Source: Clostridiales bacterium (GTDB lineage: Bacteria; Bacillota; Clostridia; Christensenellales; Borkfalkiaceae). Taken from it: a stretch of DNA of 5,391 nucleotides. Positions within the stretch are counted from its first letter, which is position 1; each line of letters begins with the position of its first letter. Made by a program: the position numbers and the translations under genes. The stretch spans positions 446 to 5,836 of the forward strand of contig DOCD01000059.1 of the NCBI GenBank assembly GCA_003503945.1. The letters run 5' to 3'. Below the pieces are notes generated by a model, which saw nothing but the letters and a program-made list of their open reading frames with translations, was not told where the DNA came from and did no database searches. Below, in pieces: positions 1 to 5,391 of the stretch.

Positions 1-1422
1 TTCGTCACCGACGACGGCGCGGAAACCGACCTCGATTTGGGGCATTACGAAAGGTTTATCGACGAAAACTTAAACAAATACTCCAACCTTACCACGGGTA
101 AGGTTTACTGGAATGTTTTAAACAAGGAAAGAAACGGCGAATACCTCGGGCAGACGGTGCAGGTTATCCCGCACGTCACCAACGAGATTAAAACCTTTAT
201 TTACAACGTGGGCAAAACCACGGGCGCGGACGTCGTAATTACGGAAATCGGCGGTACTATCGGCGATATCGAAAGTCAGCCGTTCATAGAAGCTATCCGT
301 CAGGTCGCGCGCGAAGTCGGCAGGGATAACTCCTGCTTTATACACGTAACCCTCGTGCCATATATTTCGGGCTCGGAGGAGTTCAAGTCCAAGCCCACGC
401 AGCACTCCGTCAAGGAATTGCAGGGTATGGGCATAAACCCCGATATAATTATGGCGCGCGTAGACGCGCCCATGCCTAAGGAAGTCAAAGAAAAAATTGC
501 AATGTTCTGCAACGTCGAGCCCGAGTGCTGTGTCGAAAATCTTACGCTTCCCGTATTATATCAGTGCCCCATAATGCTCGAAGAGAGCAATTTTTCGGAA
601 ATCGTGTGCAAGAGATTGAAGCTCGACCCCAGAGTTATCGACCTTACCGAGTGGAACAAAATGCTCGAAAGGATAGCGGCGCGCGACAAAACGGTGAAAA
701 TCGCGCTTTGCGGAAAATACGTTCAGCTTCACGACGCGTACCTGTCAGTCGCGGAGGCTCTGGCGCACGCGGGTTATGAAAACGAGGCTAAGGTGGAAAT
801 AAAGTGGGTCGACACCGAAACGACGACCGACGAAAACATAAAGGAACTAATGAAGGGCATCGACGGAATAATCGTCCCCGGCGGCTTCGGCAACAGGGGC
901 ACCGAGGGTATGGTTGCGTGCGTAAAATACGCGCGTGAAAACAACGTGCCCTACTTCGGCATATGCCTCGGCATGCAGACCGCGGTAATAGAGTTCGCGA
1001 GGAGCGTTTTAGGCTTTGCCGACGCGAATTCTTCCGAATTCGACCCTCATTCCAAGCATTGCGTGATAGACCTTATGCCCGACCAGCACGGCGTTAAAAT
1101 GGGCGGCACAATGCGTCTCGGCGCGTATCCCTGCACTGTTATAGGCGATATAATGAAGAGGGCTTACGGCGAAGAAAGCGTTTCCGAACGTCACCGCCAC
1201 AGATACGAATTCAATAACGATTTCAGGAAAGAAATCGAAAAGTCGGGTATGGTAATCGCGGGTACATCCCCCGACGGGCTTTTGGTCGAAGCGGTCGAAA
1301 TCCCCGCAAACGACTTCTTTATAGGCGTACAGTTCCACCCCGAATTCAAGTCGCGCCCGCAGTCGGCGCACCCCATATTCCGCGAGTTTATCGCGGCGGC
1401 GGTGAAGTATTCGAAACACTAA
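1..1422 (+). CDS. pyrG: CTP synthase (glutamine-hydrolysing), 5'-truncated by the window edge
   Basis: This enzyme makes CTP from UTP, ATP and glutamine, the last step of cytosolic pyrimidine nucleotide synthesis. The frame is open from base 1, and the first visible residues (FVTDDGAETDLDLGHYERF) align with E. coli PyrG from about residue 61. Roughly 60 N-terminal residues, including the P-loop, therefore lie outside the window, and the TTG at 37 is an internal Leu rather than a start. The 473 visible residues show the synthase domain: the Mg-ligand Asp is at residue 12, the second Mg-ligand Glu (EIGGTIGDIES) at residue 82, and KPTQHSVKEL follows. After a linker, a class I glutamine amidotransferase domain starts near residue 230. 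It has the oxyanion-loop motif PGGFGNRG, nucleophile Cys322 in GICLGMQ, and His446/Glu448 in QFHPEF completing the triad. Nothing is missing, so it should be active. It is followed almost at once by a palindromic repeat and dapL. Confidence 0.97.
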   Translation, partial: FVTDDGAETDLDLGHYERFIDENLNKYSNLTTGKVYWNVLNKERNGEYLGQTVQVIPHVTNEIKTFIYNVGKTTGADVVITEIGGTIGDIESQPFIEAIRQVAREVGRDNSCFIHVTLVPYISGSEEFKSKPTQHSVKELQGMGINPDIIMARVDAPMPKEVKEKIAMFCNVEPECCVENLTLPVLYQCPIMLEESNFSEIVCKRLKLDPRVIDLTEWNKMLERIAARDKTVKIALCGKYVQLHDAYLSVAEALAHAGYENEAKVEIKWVDTETTTDENIKELMKGIDGIIVPGGFGNRGTEGMVACVKYARENNVPYFGICLGMQTAVIEFARSVLGFADANSSEFDPHSKHCVIDLMPDQHGVKMGGTMRLGAYPCTVIGDIMKRAYGEESVSERHRHRYEFNNDFRKEIEKSGMVIAGTSPDGLLVEAVEIPANDFFIGVQFHPEFKSRPQSAHPIFREFIAAAVKYSKH

Positions 1423-1425
1423 TAG

Positions 1426-1540
1426 AGCCTTCCCCTTTGGGGAAGGTGTCGGCGCCGATAAGGCGCTGACGGATGAGGCTGTAATCACCTCATCAGTCCC
1501 TTACGCAAGCTACGGGACAGCTTCCCCGAAGGGGAAGCCT
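1426..1540. repeat. 115-bp MITE-like palindromic repeat made of five consecutive hairpins
   Basis: This element fills 115 of the 124 bp between the pyrG stop and the dapL start. The two halves are imperfect reverse complements of each other: the left end reads agccttcccc and the right end reads aggcttcccc on the other strand. It can also be read as five local hairpins separated by single bases. They lie at 1428-1446 (8-bp stem, loop ttt), 1448-1470 (9-bp stem with one G-T wobble, loop gataa), 1472-1494 (7-bp stem gatgagg/cctcatc), 1496-1518 (5-bp stem gtccc/gggac plus two inner pairs) and 1520-1538 (8-bp stem, loop gaa). No T-run follows, so it is not a normal intrinsic terminator. No clear target-site duplication is visible. 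Dispersed repeats of this style are known in Clostridia genomes, but multiplicity cannot be shown from one copy. Confidence 0.85.
1530..1537 (+). promoter_or_regulatory. Putative ribosome binding site of dapL, inside the repeat's terminal hairpin
   Basis: The purine run aggggaag ends 9 nt before the ATG at 1547 and is the only Shine-Dalgarno-like stretch upstream of dapL. It is not a perfect match, since AAGGGG replaces AAGGAG. It forms the 3' arm of the hairpin at 1520-1538, so it would be paired when that hairpin folds. The spacing favours the ATG at 1547 over the in-frame ATG at 1553, which would leave 15 nt. Confidence 0.5.
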
Positions 1541-1546
1541 AAAATA

Positions 1547-2731
1547 ATGACTATGAAATTCAATTCTCATTTCAACGATATCAACGAAAGCTATTTGTTT
1601 GCCGAAGTCGCGGCGAGGACGCAGACTTTTAGGGCGGCTAATCCCGAAAGCGATATTATAAAGCTCGGCATAGGCGACGTCACGTTGCCGCTTGCACCCG
1701 CAGTAATCGCGGCTATGCGTTCGGCAGTTTCCGAAATGTCGGAAAAAGACACTTTCAGGGGCTACGGCCCTTACGAGGGTTATGACTTTTTACGGGAAAG
1801 CATACGCGGGTATTACGGCTCGTTCGGCGTTAAAATCGCGGCTGACGAAATTTTCGTCTCCGACGGCGCGAAGTCCGATTTGGGCAATATCCTCGATATT
1901 TTTTCCGAAGGCGGAACCTCGCTTATAACCGACCCCGTTTATCCCGTTTACGTCGATACCAACCTTATGGCGGGCAGAAAGGTTATATTCGCGGACGCAA
2001 CCGAGCAAAACGACTTTTTGCCTGCGCCCGATTACAAGGTTACGGCGGATATAATCTATATCTGTTCGCCCAACAATCCCACTGGGGCGGCGTATACCTT
2101 AAAAGGCTTGCAGGAGTGGGTCGACTACGCGAACAAAACGGGCGCGGTCATATTATACGACGCCGCGTACGAAAGCTTTATTTCGGACGGCGGGCTCGCC
2201 CGCTCGATATTTCAGATAGAGGGCGCGGAAACCTGCGCAATCGAGTTCTGCTCGTTTTCCAAAACGGCGGGCTTTACTGGCACGCGCTGCGGGTATACCG
2301 TTATCCCTAAGGCGCTCGAAAGAGAAGGGCTCAACGCAAACAAGCTCTGGCTGAGGCGTCAGGCGACCAAATTCAACGGCGTATCCTACGTCGTTCAGCG
2401 CGGCGCGGAGGCGGTGTTCACCGCGGAAGGGCAAAAACAAATCCGAGAAAATTTAGCCTACTATAAGCGCAACGCGCGCGTTATTGCTGACGGGCTCGAC
2501 GAGTTGGGTATAAAATATACGGGCGGCAAAAATTCGCCCTATATCTGGCTCAGATGTCCCGACAATGCCGGCAGCTGGCAGTTTTTCGACTTGCTTTTAA
2601 ACGGCGCGCAGGTTGTCGGAACGCCCGGCGCGGGCTTTGGCAAAAACGGCGAGGGGTATTTCCGCCTTACGGCTTTCGGCAGCCGCGAAGATACCGTGCG
2701 CGCCATGCAGAGAATAAAAAAACTATTATAA
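1547..2731 (+). CDS. dapL: LL-diaminopimelate aminotransferase
   Basis: This PLP-dependent class I/II aminotransferase converts tetrahydrodipicolinate directly to LL-diaminopimelate using glutamate. The product feeds lysine and peptidoglycan synthesis and bypasses the acylated DAP intermediates. At 394 aa it has the normal DapL length. Family motifs run in order: KLGIGDVTLPL (39-49), FRGYGPYEGYDFLRE (70-84), SDGAKSDLGN (105-114, PLP phosphate contacts), DPVYPVYVDTN (129-139) and CSPNNPTG (173-180, Asn177 at the cofactor ring). Asp205 in YDAAY faces the PLP nitrogen, Lys239 in SFSKTAGFTGTR forms the Schiff base, and Arg373 in YFRLTAFG binds the substrate carboxylate. FNGVSYVVQRGAEAVF and GGKNSPYIWL are characteristic of DapL rather than general aspartate aminotransferases. 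The alternative start at 1553 would remove only two residues. No promoter is visible upstream, so readthrough from pyrG is likely. malQ begins 24 nt downstream. Confidence 0.95.
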   Translation: MTMKFNSHFNDINESYLFAEVAARTQTFRAANPESDIIKLGIGDVTLPLAPAVIAAMRSAVSEMSEKDTFRGYGPYEGYDFLRESIRGYYGSFGVKIAADEIFVSDGAKSDLGNILDIFSEGGTSLITDPVYPVYVDTNLMAGRKVIFADATEQNDFLPAPDYKVTADIIYICSPNNPTGAAYTLKGLQEWVDYANKTGAVILYDAAYESFISDGGLARSIFQIEGAETCAIEFCSFSKTAGFTGTRCGYTVIPKALEREGLNANKLWLRRQATKFNGVSYVVQRGAEAVFTAEGQKQIRENLAYYKRNARVIADGLDELGIKYTGGKNSPYIWLRCPDNAGSWQFFDLLLNGAQVVGTPGAGFGKNGEGYFRLTAFGSREDTVRAMQRIKKLL

Positions 2732-2755
2732 AAATAATTTTTATGGTGTTTTATT

Positions 2756-4255
2756 ATGGAGTATTACGAGAGGGGAGCGGGCGTACTTTGCCATATATCG
2801 TCTTTGCCCGGTAAATACGGGATAGGTTCTCTCGGCGACGAATCGTACGAGTTTGCCCGTCTTTTGAAAAAATCGGGAGTAAAATACTGGCAGATTCTGC
2901 CGCTCGTTCAGACGGGTTTCGGCGACAGCCCGTATCAGTCCGTTTGCTGCAATTCGGGCAATCCTTATTTTATCGACCTCGAATCGCTGAAAAGGCAGGG
3001 ACTTTTGGACGACGAGGAGCTTCAATCGGCGCAAATGCCCGAGGGCGACGTCGACTATGCAACCCTGTACGAAAAGCGCTATAACGTGCTTCGGCTCGCT
3101 TATGCAAGGTTTAACGTCAAGGATAAAGAATTTACCGAATTCGTCGACAAGGGCGATTTCGACGACTACGCGCTGTTTATGTCGCTCAAAACGCGTTACG
3201 GCGGCAGCTTCGATACCTTCCCCGACGCGTACAAGTACAGGGAGGCTCTCGCGCTGTTGGAATTCCGTCGTTCGGTGTACAAGAGCGATTACCTTTTCTG
3301 GCAGTTCGTGCAGTTCATATTCTTCAAACAGTGGCAAAAGCTCAAAGGCTACGTCAACGCCATGGGGATTAAAATTATAGGAGATATCCCGCTGTACGTC
3401 GCGTACGATTCGTCCGACGTATGGGCGCACACCAAGCTTTTCAAGCTCAATTACGCGCTGAAACCTACCCTCGTGGCGGGGGTTCCGCCCGATTATTTTT
3501 CGGAAACGGGTCAGCTCTGGGGCAATCCGCTTTACGACTGGGAAGCTATGTCGCAGGATAATTTCGACTGGTGGATTAAGCGCATACAGCACGCCTCGGA
3601 AATGTACGATATTATCCGCATAGACCATTTCCGCGGAATGGACAGGTATTACGCGATACCCGCGGGCAATAAGGACGCCATCGAGGGCGAGTGGCTCAAC
3701 GGCCCCGGTATGCGGCTTTTCAACGAGGTAAAGCGCAGGCTCGGCGACGTGGAAATAATCGCGGAGGATTTGGGCGTTATGGACGCGGGGGTTGTGCGCC
3801 TTCGCGAAAGGACGGGTTTCCCCGGTATGAAAATTTTGCAGTTTGCATTCGACGGAAACGAGGATAACGACTACCTGCCCGCCAACATAGAGGAAAACTC
3901 CGTCGCGTATACGGGCACGCACGACAACGATACGACGCTCGGCTTTCTGAACGGGCTCACCGACAAGGAGTTCGCGCTATTCAAGCCCGCGCTACGTTCC
4001 GCGCTCAAAAGCTTAGGGGTTGCGTATCCTTTCATAGACCGTAAGGGCGCGGCGCTCGCCATGAACGCTTGCACGCTCGCAAGTAAAGCGAAAATCGCCG
4101 TTCTGCCCGTGCAGGACGTAATGGGGCTCGACGGCTCGGCGCGTATGAATACTCCGTCAACCTCCGTAGATAACTGGAAGTTCAGGCTCAAAGCCTTTCC
4201 GCCGCGCAAGGACCTTGCCGTTCTGCGCAAAATGATAGCGGAGTTCAGAAGATAA
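2756..4255 (+). CDS. malQ: 4-alpha-glucanotransferase (amylomaltase, GH77)
   Basis: This cytosolic enzyme transfers alpha-1,4-glucan segments between maltooligosaccharides and releases glucose. It works with glycogen or maltodextrin phosphorylase in starch and glycogen use. It is 499 aa, a typical bacterial amylomaltase length. The N-terminus has GVLCHISSLPGKYGIGSLG (9-27), followed by WQILPL and the SPYQS substrate loop (58-62). Further motifs are GDIPLYVAYDSSDVW (209-223) and QLWGNPLYDW (253-262). The GH77 catalytic set is complete: nucleophile Asp290 in RIDHFRG, acid/base Glu337 in IIAEDLG, and transition-state-stabilising Asp390 in GTHDND. The C-terminus has the PSTSVDNWKFRL motif (467-478). 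An in-frame stop at 2735 and the conserved N-terminus fix the start at 2756, although no Shine-Dalgarno sequence precedes it. It ends in taataa and is followed by a strong terminator. Its pathway is unrelated to pyrG or dapL, so the three probably share transcription rather than function. Confidence 0.95.
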   Translation: MEYYERGAGVLCHISSLPGKYGIGSLGDESYEFARLLKKSGVKYWQILPLVQTGFGDSPYQSVCCNSGNPYFIDLESLKRQGLLDDEELQSAQMPEGDVDYATLYEKRYNVLRLAYARFNVKDKEFTEFVDKGDFDDYALFMSLKTRYGGSFDTFPDAYKYREALALLEFRRSVYKSDYLFWQFVQFIFFKQWQKLKGYVNAMGIKIIGDIPLYVAYDSSDVWAHTKLFKLNYALKPTLVAGVPPDYFSETGQLWGNPLYDWEAMSQDNFDWWIKRIQHASEMYDIIRIDHFRGMDRYYAIPAGNKDAIEGEWLNGPGMRLFNEVKRRLGDVEIIAEDLGVMDAGVVRLRERTGFPGMKILQFAFDGNEDNDYLPANIEENSVAYTGTHDNDTTLGFLNGLTDKEFALFKPALRSALKSLGVAYPFIDRKGAALAMNACTLASKAKIAVLPVQDVMGLDGSARMNTPSTSVDNWKFRLKAFPPRKDLAVLRKMIAEFRR

Positions 4256-4257
4256 TA

Positions 4258-4300
4258 AAAACACGGCTTTAAAAATGTTACATTTTTAAAGCCGCGTTTT
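4258..4300. terminator. Bidirectional rho-independent terminator between malQ and the convergent XRE gene
   Basis: There is a perfect 14-bp stem, with arms at 4264-4277 (cggctttaaaaatg) and 4281-4294 and a 3-nt loop tta. After one A-C mismatch it extends by five more pairs, which are aaaac on the left against gtttt on the right. The right side gives a U-tract for + strand transcripts (malQ). The left A-rich side gives a U-tract for - strand transcripts (the XRE gene, whose stop codon ends 6 nt away at 4306). It therefore probably serves both convergent genes. Confidence 0.92.
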
Positions 4301-4305
4301 ATTAA

Positions 4306-4578
4306 TTATTTTTCATATATTTCTTTGTATAAAGTAATTACATTTCTGGCGAAAAGCGCATCCTTGGCAAGCGTTTCGTCATTTTTTATGCCCAGTAAAT
4401 AGTCTGCGCTGACGCCGAAAATTTCTGCGATTCGTTTCAGCTGGTGCAAGTCGGGTTCTTGTTGGTCGCGCTCTATTTTGCTGTAATTGGATTGATTCAT
4501 AGGTATTAAGTCTGCAACTTGAATTTGCGTCAGGTCTGATTCTTCACGCAGAATTTTAATTTTGTTTCCAAAGGTCAT
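4306..4578 (-). CDS. XRE/Cro-C1-family helix-turn-helix transcriptional regulator
   Basis: This 90-aa protein is essentially one HTH_3 DNA-binding domain (about residues 4-64) plus a short C-terminal helix. It starts with the family pattern GNKIKILREESDLTQIQVADL. The turn and recognition helix follow (MNQSNYSKIERDQQEPDL, 27-44), then the typical closing helices LKRIAEIFGVSADYLLGI (47-64). The tail from 65 to 90 carries no recognisable sensor or protease domain. It most likely acts as a small dimeric repressor. The ATG is preceded by a weak purine stretch (gagaa at 4584-4588). It is transcribed divergently from the zinc-ribbon operon across 131 bp containing repeated TAACTAAA half-sites, which are its likely operators, so autoregulation is plausible. 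A reverse-strand TATAAT (4652-4657) could be its -10 box, but the matching -35 is poor. The gene is AT-richer than malQ. Its target and inducing signal are unknown. Confidence 0.9.
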   Translation of the reverse strand: MTFGNKIKILREESDLTQIQVADLIPMNQSNYSKIERDQQEPDLHQLKRIAEIFGVSADYLLGIKNDETLAKDALFARNVITLYKEIYEK

Positions 4579-4629
4579 AGCTGTTCTCTATTGTATTTTT
4601 AACTTTTTATATTAAAATAATGCCATTTT

Positions 4630-4638
4630 TTAACTAAA
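4630..4638. promoter_or_regulatory. Third operator half-site upstream of the -35 box
   Basis: TTAACTAAA here is the exact reverse complement of TTTAGTTAA at 4671-4679, part of the main palindrome, and shares the core TAACTAAA with its second arm. It lies just upstream of the -35 box, between that promoter and the XRE gene. It is therefore placed to affect transcription of the regulator or to support cooperative binding. It is a short AT-rich word, so chance is possible. Confidence 0.45.
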
Positions 4639-4642
4639 ATAT

Positions 4643-4671
4643 TTGACATATATTATAAAATACAATATAAT
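4643..4671 (+). promoter_or_regulatory. Perfect-consensus sigma-A promoter for the zinc-ribbon operon
   Basis: TTGACA at 4643-4648 and TATAAT at 4666-4671 are separated by exactly 17 bp, matching the housekeeping consensus at all 12 positions. Transcription should start near 4678, leaving a leader of about 30 nt before the ATG at 4710. The Shine-Dalgarno stretch aaagga (4695-4700) lies 9 nt before that ATG. Such a strong promoter overlapped by a palindrome suggests that repression is the main control. Confidence 0.92.
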
Positions 4672-4693
4672 TTAGTTAAAATATAACTAAATT
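4669..4693. promoter_or_regulatory. Inverted-repeat operator overlapping the -10 box and transcription start
   Basis: Two perfect 10-bp arms, AATTTAGTTA (4669-4678) and TAACTAAATT (4684-4693), flank the 5-bp spacer aaata. The palindrome covers the end of the -10 box, the predicted start site and the early leader, so a bound protein would block RNA polymerase. The divergently encoded XRE protein is the obvious candidate, but this is inferred from position only. The arms are AT-rich and could also pair in RNA. The element starts at or before the transcription start, so a DNA operator is the better reading. Confidence 0.7.
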
Positions 4694-4709
4694 CAAAGGA
4701 AAAATTCAT

Positions 4710-5261
4710 ATGGCGCTGATAGAATGTTCTAAATGCGGCGGAAAAATAAGCGACAGCGCAAAAATTTGTCCGCACTGCGGGCATAACTTTATTGATGAGG
4801 CGACACGAAAGGAGAACGCAAAAGAGTTCGGCAAGCTTTCCGAAAGCGAACAAAAGGCGTTAAGGGGGGAATACGACTCCTTAAATCCCGGATTATCTAT
4901 GGCGGAAAAAAAGGTTAAAAAGCGTAAAAAGATGTTGCTTGTATTCGCTGTAATTTCCTGGGTTTTAATGATGCCGGCGGTAGTGCTCCTTATGGTTGCG
5001 CAATTCCGTATCGACGACATCGAACGCCTGGTGTTCGCAAGGTTAATGCTTGCCGACTTATTCATTATTTTTTTGCTGGCAATAGATTTGGTTGTTTATT
5101 ACAGTCTAAGGCACGGGCAAAAAAAGATAAATAAAATCTGGTTGAGGGAACTGAAAAGGTTTAAGGTTTGGCTTAATAACGATAAGCAAATGACTTATTC
5201 GATATTTTTCTTAACCGATAAAGAAAAAGAAATTTTCAATTCGTTTACGGAGGATATTTGA
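4710..5261 (+). CDS. Zinc-ribbon membrane protein with two transmembrane helices, function unknown
   Basis: I do not recognise a named family for this 183-aa protein. Residues 1-26 form a zinc ribbon of the MALI-CxxC-x10-CxxC type, with Cys6, Cys9, Cys20 and Cys23 as metal ligands. A charged, probably helical linker follows (27-74) and ends in the basic run KKVKKRKK. Two hydrophobic helices (about 75-98 and 108-131) are joined by a short polar loop (RIDDIERL). The basic residues before helix 1 and after helix 2 suggest a membrane hairpin with both ends in the cytoplasm. The C-terminal 50 residues are charged and amphipathic. The start is well supported by aaagga 9 nt upstream, the consensus promoter and the identical MALI start of the next gene. 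It is the first gene of an operon controlled, by position, by the divergent XRE regulator. The ribbon could bind protein, nucleic acid or simply be structural. Confidence 0.85.
   Translation: MALIECSKCGGKISDSAKICPHCGHNFIDEATRKENAKEFGKLSESEQKALRGEYDSLNPGLSMAEKKVKKRKKMLLVFAVISWVLMMPAVVLLMVAQFRIDDIERLVFARLMLADLFIIFLLAIDLVVYYSLRHGQKKINKIWLRELKRFKVWLNNDKQMTYSIFFLTDKEKEIFNSFTEDI
5249..5253 (+). promoter_or_regulatory. Strong Shine-Dalgarno of the second zinc-ribbon gene, inside the end of the first
   Basis: GGAGG lies within the last codons of the preceding gene, 11 nt before the ATG at 5265. The stop (5259-5261) and next start are only 3 nt apart, which fits translational coupling of the two genes. 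Confidence 0.75.
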
Positions 5262-5264
5262 TTT

Positions 5265-5391
5265 ATGGCGCTTATAAAATGCCCTGACTGCGGCAATGAA
5301 ATTTCGTCCAACGCAAAGCAATGCATTAAATGCGGTTGTCAAATCACGTGCTGCCCCGAATGCCTTACCGTGTATAGCGGAGCCGTCGATG
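5265..5391 (+). CDS. Second zinc-ribbon protein, N-terminal fragment cut by the window end
   Basis: Only 42 codons are visible. The start MALIKCPDCGNEISSNAKQC parallels the upstream gene's N-terminus, with Cys6, Cys9, Cys20 and Cys23 in the same CxxC-x10-CxxC spacing, so the two genes share a zinc-ribbon module. Unlike the first protein, it continues with more cysteines (25, 29, 30 and 33, in the pattern CGCQITCCPEC). This looks like the first half of a second metal knuckle, whose remaining ligands would lie beyond the window. The ATG is 3 nt after the preceding stop and has a good Shine-Dalgarno, so the genes are in one operon. Whether it also has membrane helices cannot be seen. Zinc-ribbon proteins starting this way are common in Bacillota, usually without a known function. 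Confidence 0.82.
   Translation, partial: MALIKCPDCGNEISSNAKQCIKCGCQITCCPECLTVYSGAVD

Noticed and set aside
37..39. TTG as a possible start of pyrG
   Set aside because: The frame is open to base 1 and the residues before it (FVTDDGAETDLD) are conserved CTP synthase sequence, so this is an internal leucine.
1009..1488. 159-codon - strand frame starting inside the palindromic repeat and running over pyrG
   Set aside because: Its first residues are just the translated repeat and the rest is antisense to conserved pyrG sequence. No domain is visible.
1426..1540. The repeat as an intrinsic terminator, riboswitch or tRNA-like RNA
   Set aside because: No U-tract follows the hairpins, the order does not match a riboswitch or T-box that I know, and there is no cloverleaf. 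The end-to-end palindrome is better explained as a dispersed repeat.
2741..3922. 393-codon open frame on the - strand, antisense to malQ
   Set aside because: malQ carries the full GH77 catalytic set in the + frame. The antisense product has no recognisable domain and is explained by the codon bias of malQ.
4630..4693. The repeated TAACTAAA words as a CRISPR-like or iteron array (plasmid origin)
   Set aside because: There are only three copies in mixed orientation around a promoter, with no regular spacers and no replication gene nearby. An operator reading fits better.
4706..5065. 119-codon - strand frame over the first zinc-ribbon gene
   Set aside because: It is a shadow of the + strand gene, which has a consensus promoter, a ribosome site and an intact CxxC ribbon. 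The antisense product shows no motif.

Overview
The window most likely comes from a Gram-positive-type anaerobe of the Bacillota, probably class Clostridia. The pointers are an LL-diaminopimelate aminotransferase (DapL) of the kind common in Clostridia, a CTP synthase ending typical of that group, a strict TTGACA/TATAAT promoter with an AT-rich upstream region, and an intergenic palindromic repeat of a style I associate with uncultured gut Clostridia. This is inference from gene content and style; no species can be named.

Positions 1-4255 hold three well-known housekeeping or metabolic genes on the + strand. They are the 3' nine-tenths of pyrG (CTP synthase), dapL (lysine and cell-wall diaminopimelate synthesis) and malQ (4-alpha-glucanotransferase, maltodextrin and glycogen metabolism). 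Their pathways are unrelated, but they are closely spaced and co-oriented, and no clear promoter is visible between them. The whole pyrG-dapL gap is filled by a 115-bp palindromic element that can be read as five consecutive hairpins of 19-23-23-23-19 nt. Its last hairpin contains the only Shine-Dalgarno-like sequence for dapL. A strong bidirectional terminator follows malQ.

Positions 4300-5391 are visibly AT-richer and look like a small accessory module. A 90-aa XRE-type helix-turn-helix repressor lies on the - strand. Divergent from it is an operon of at least two genes, each starting with the same MALI-CxxC-x10-CxxC zinc ribbon. The first encodes a two-helix membrane protein, and the second runs off the window end. 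The 131-bp divergent region carries a perfect-consensus sigma-A promoter. A 10-bp-arm inverted repeat overlaps its -10 box and start site, and a third half-site lies upstream. The simplest reading is a self-contained, repressor-controlled unit of unknown function.
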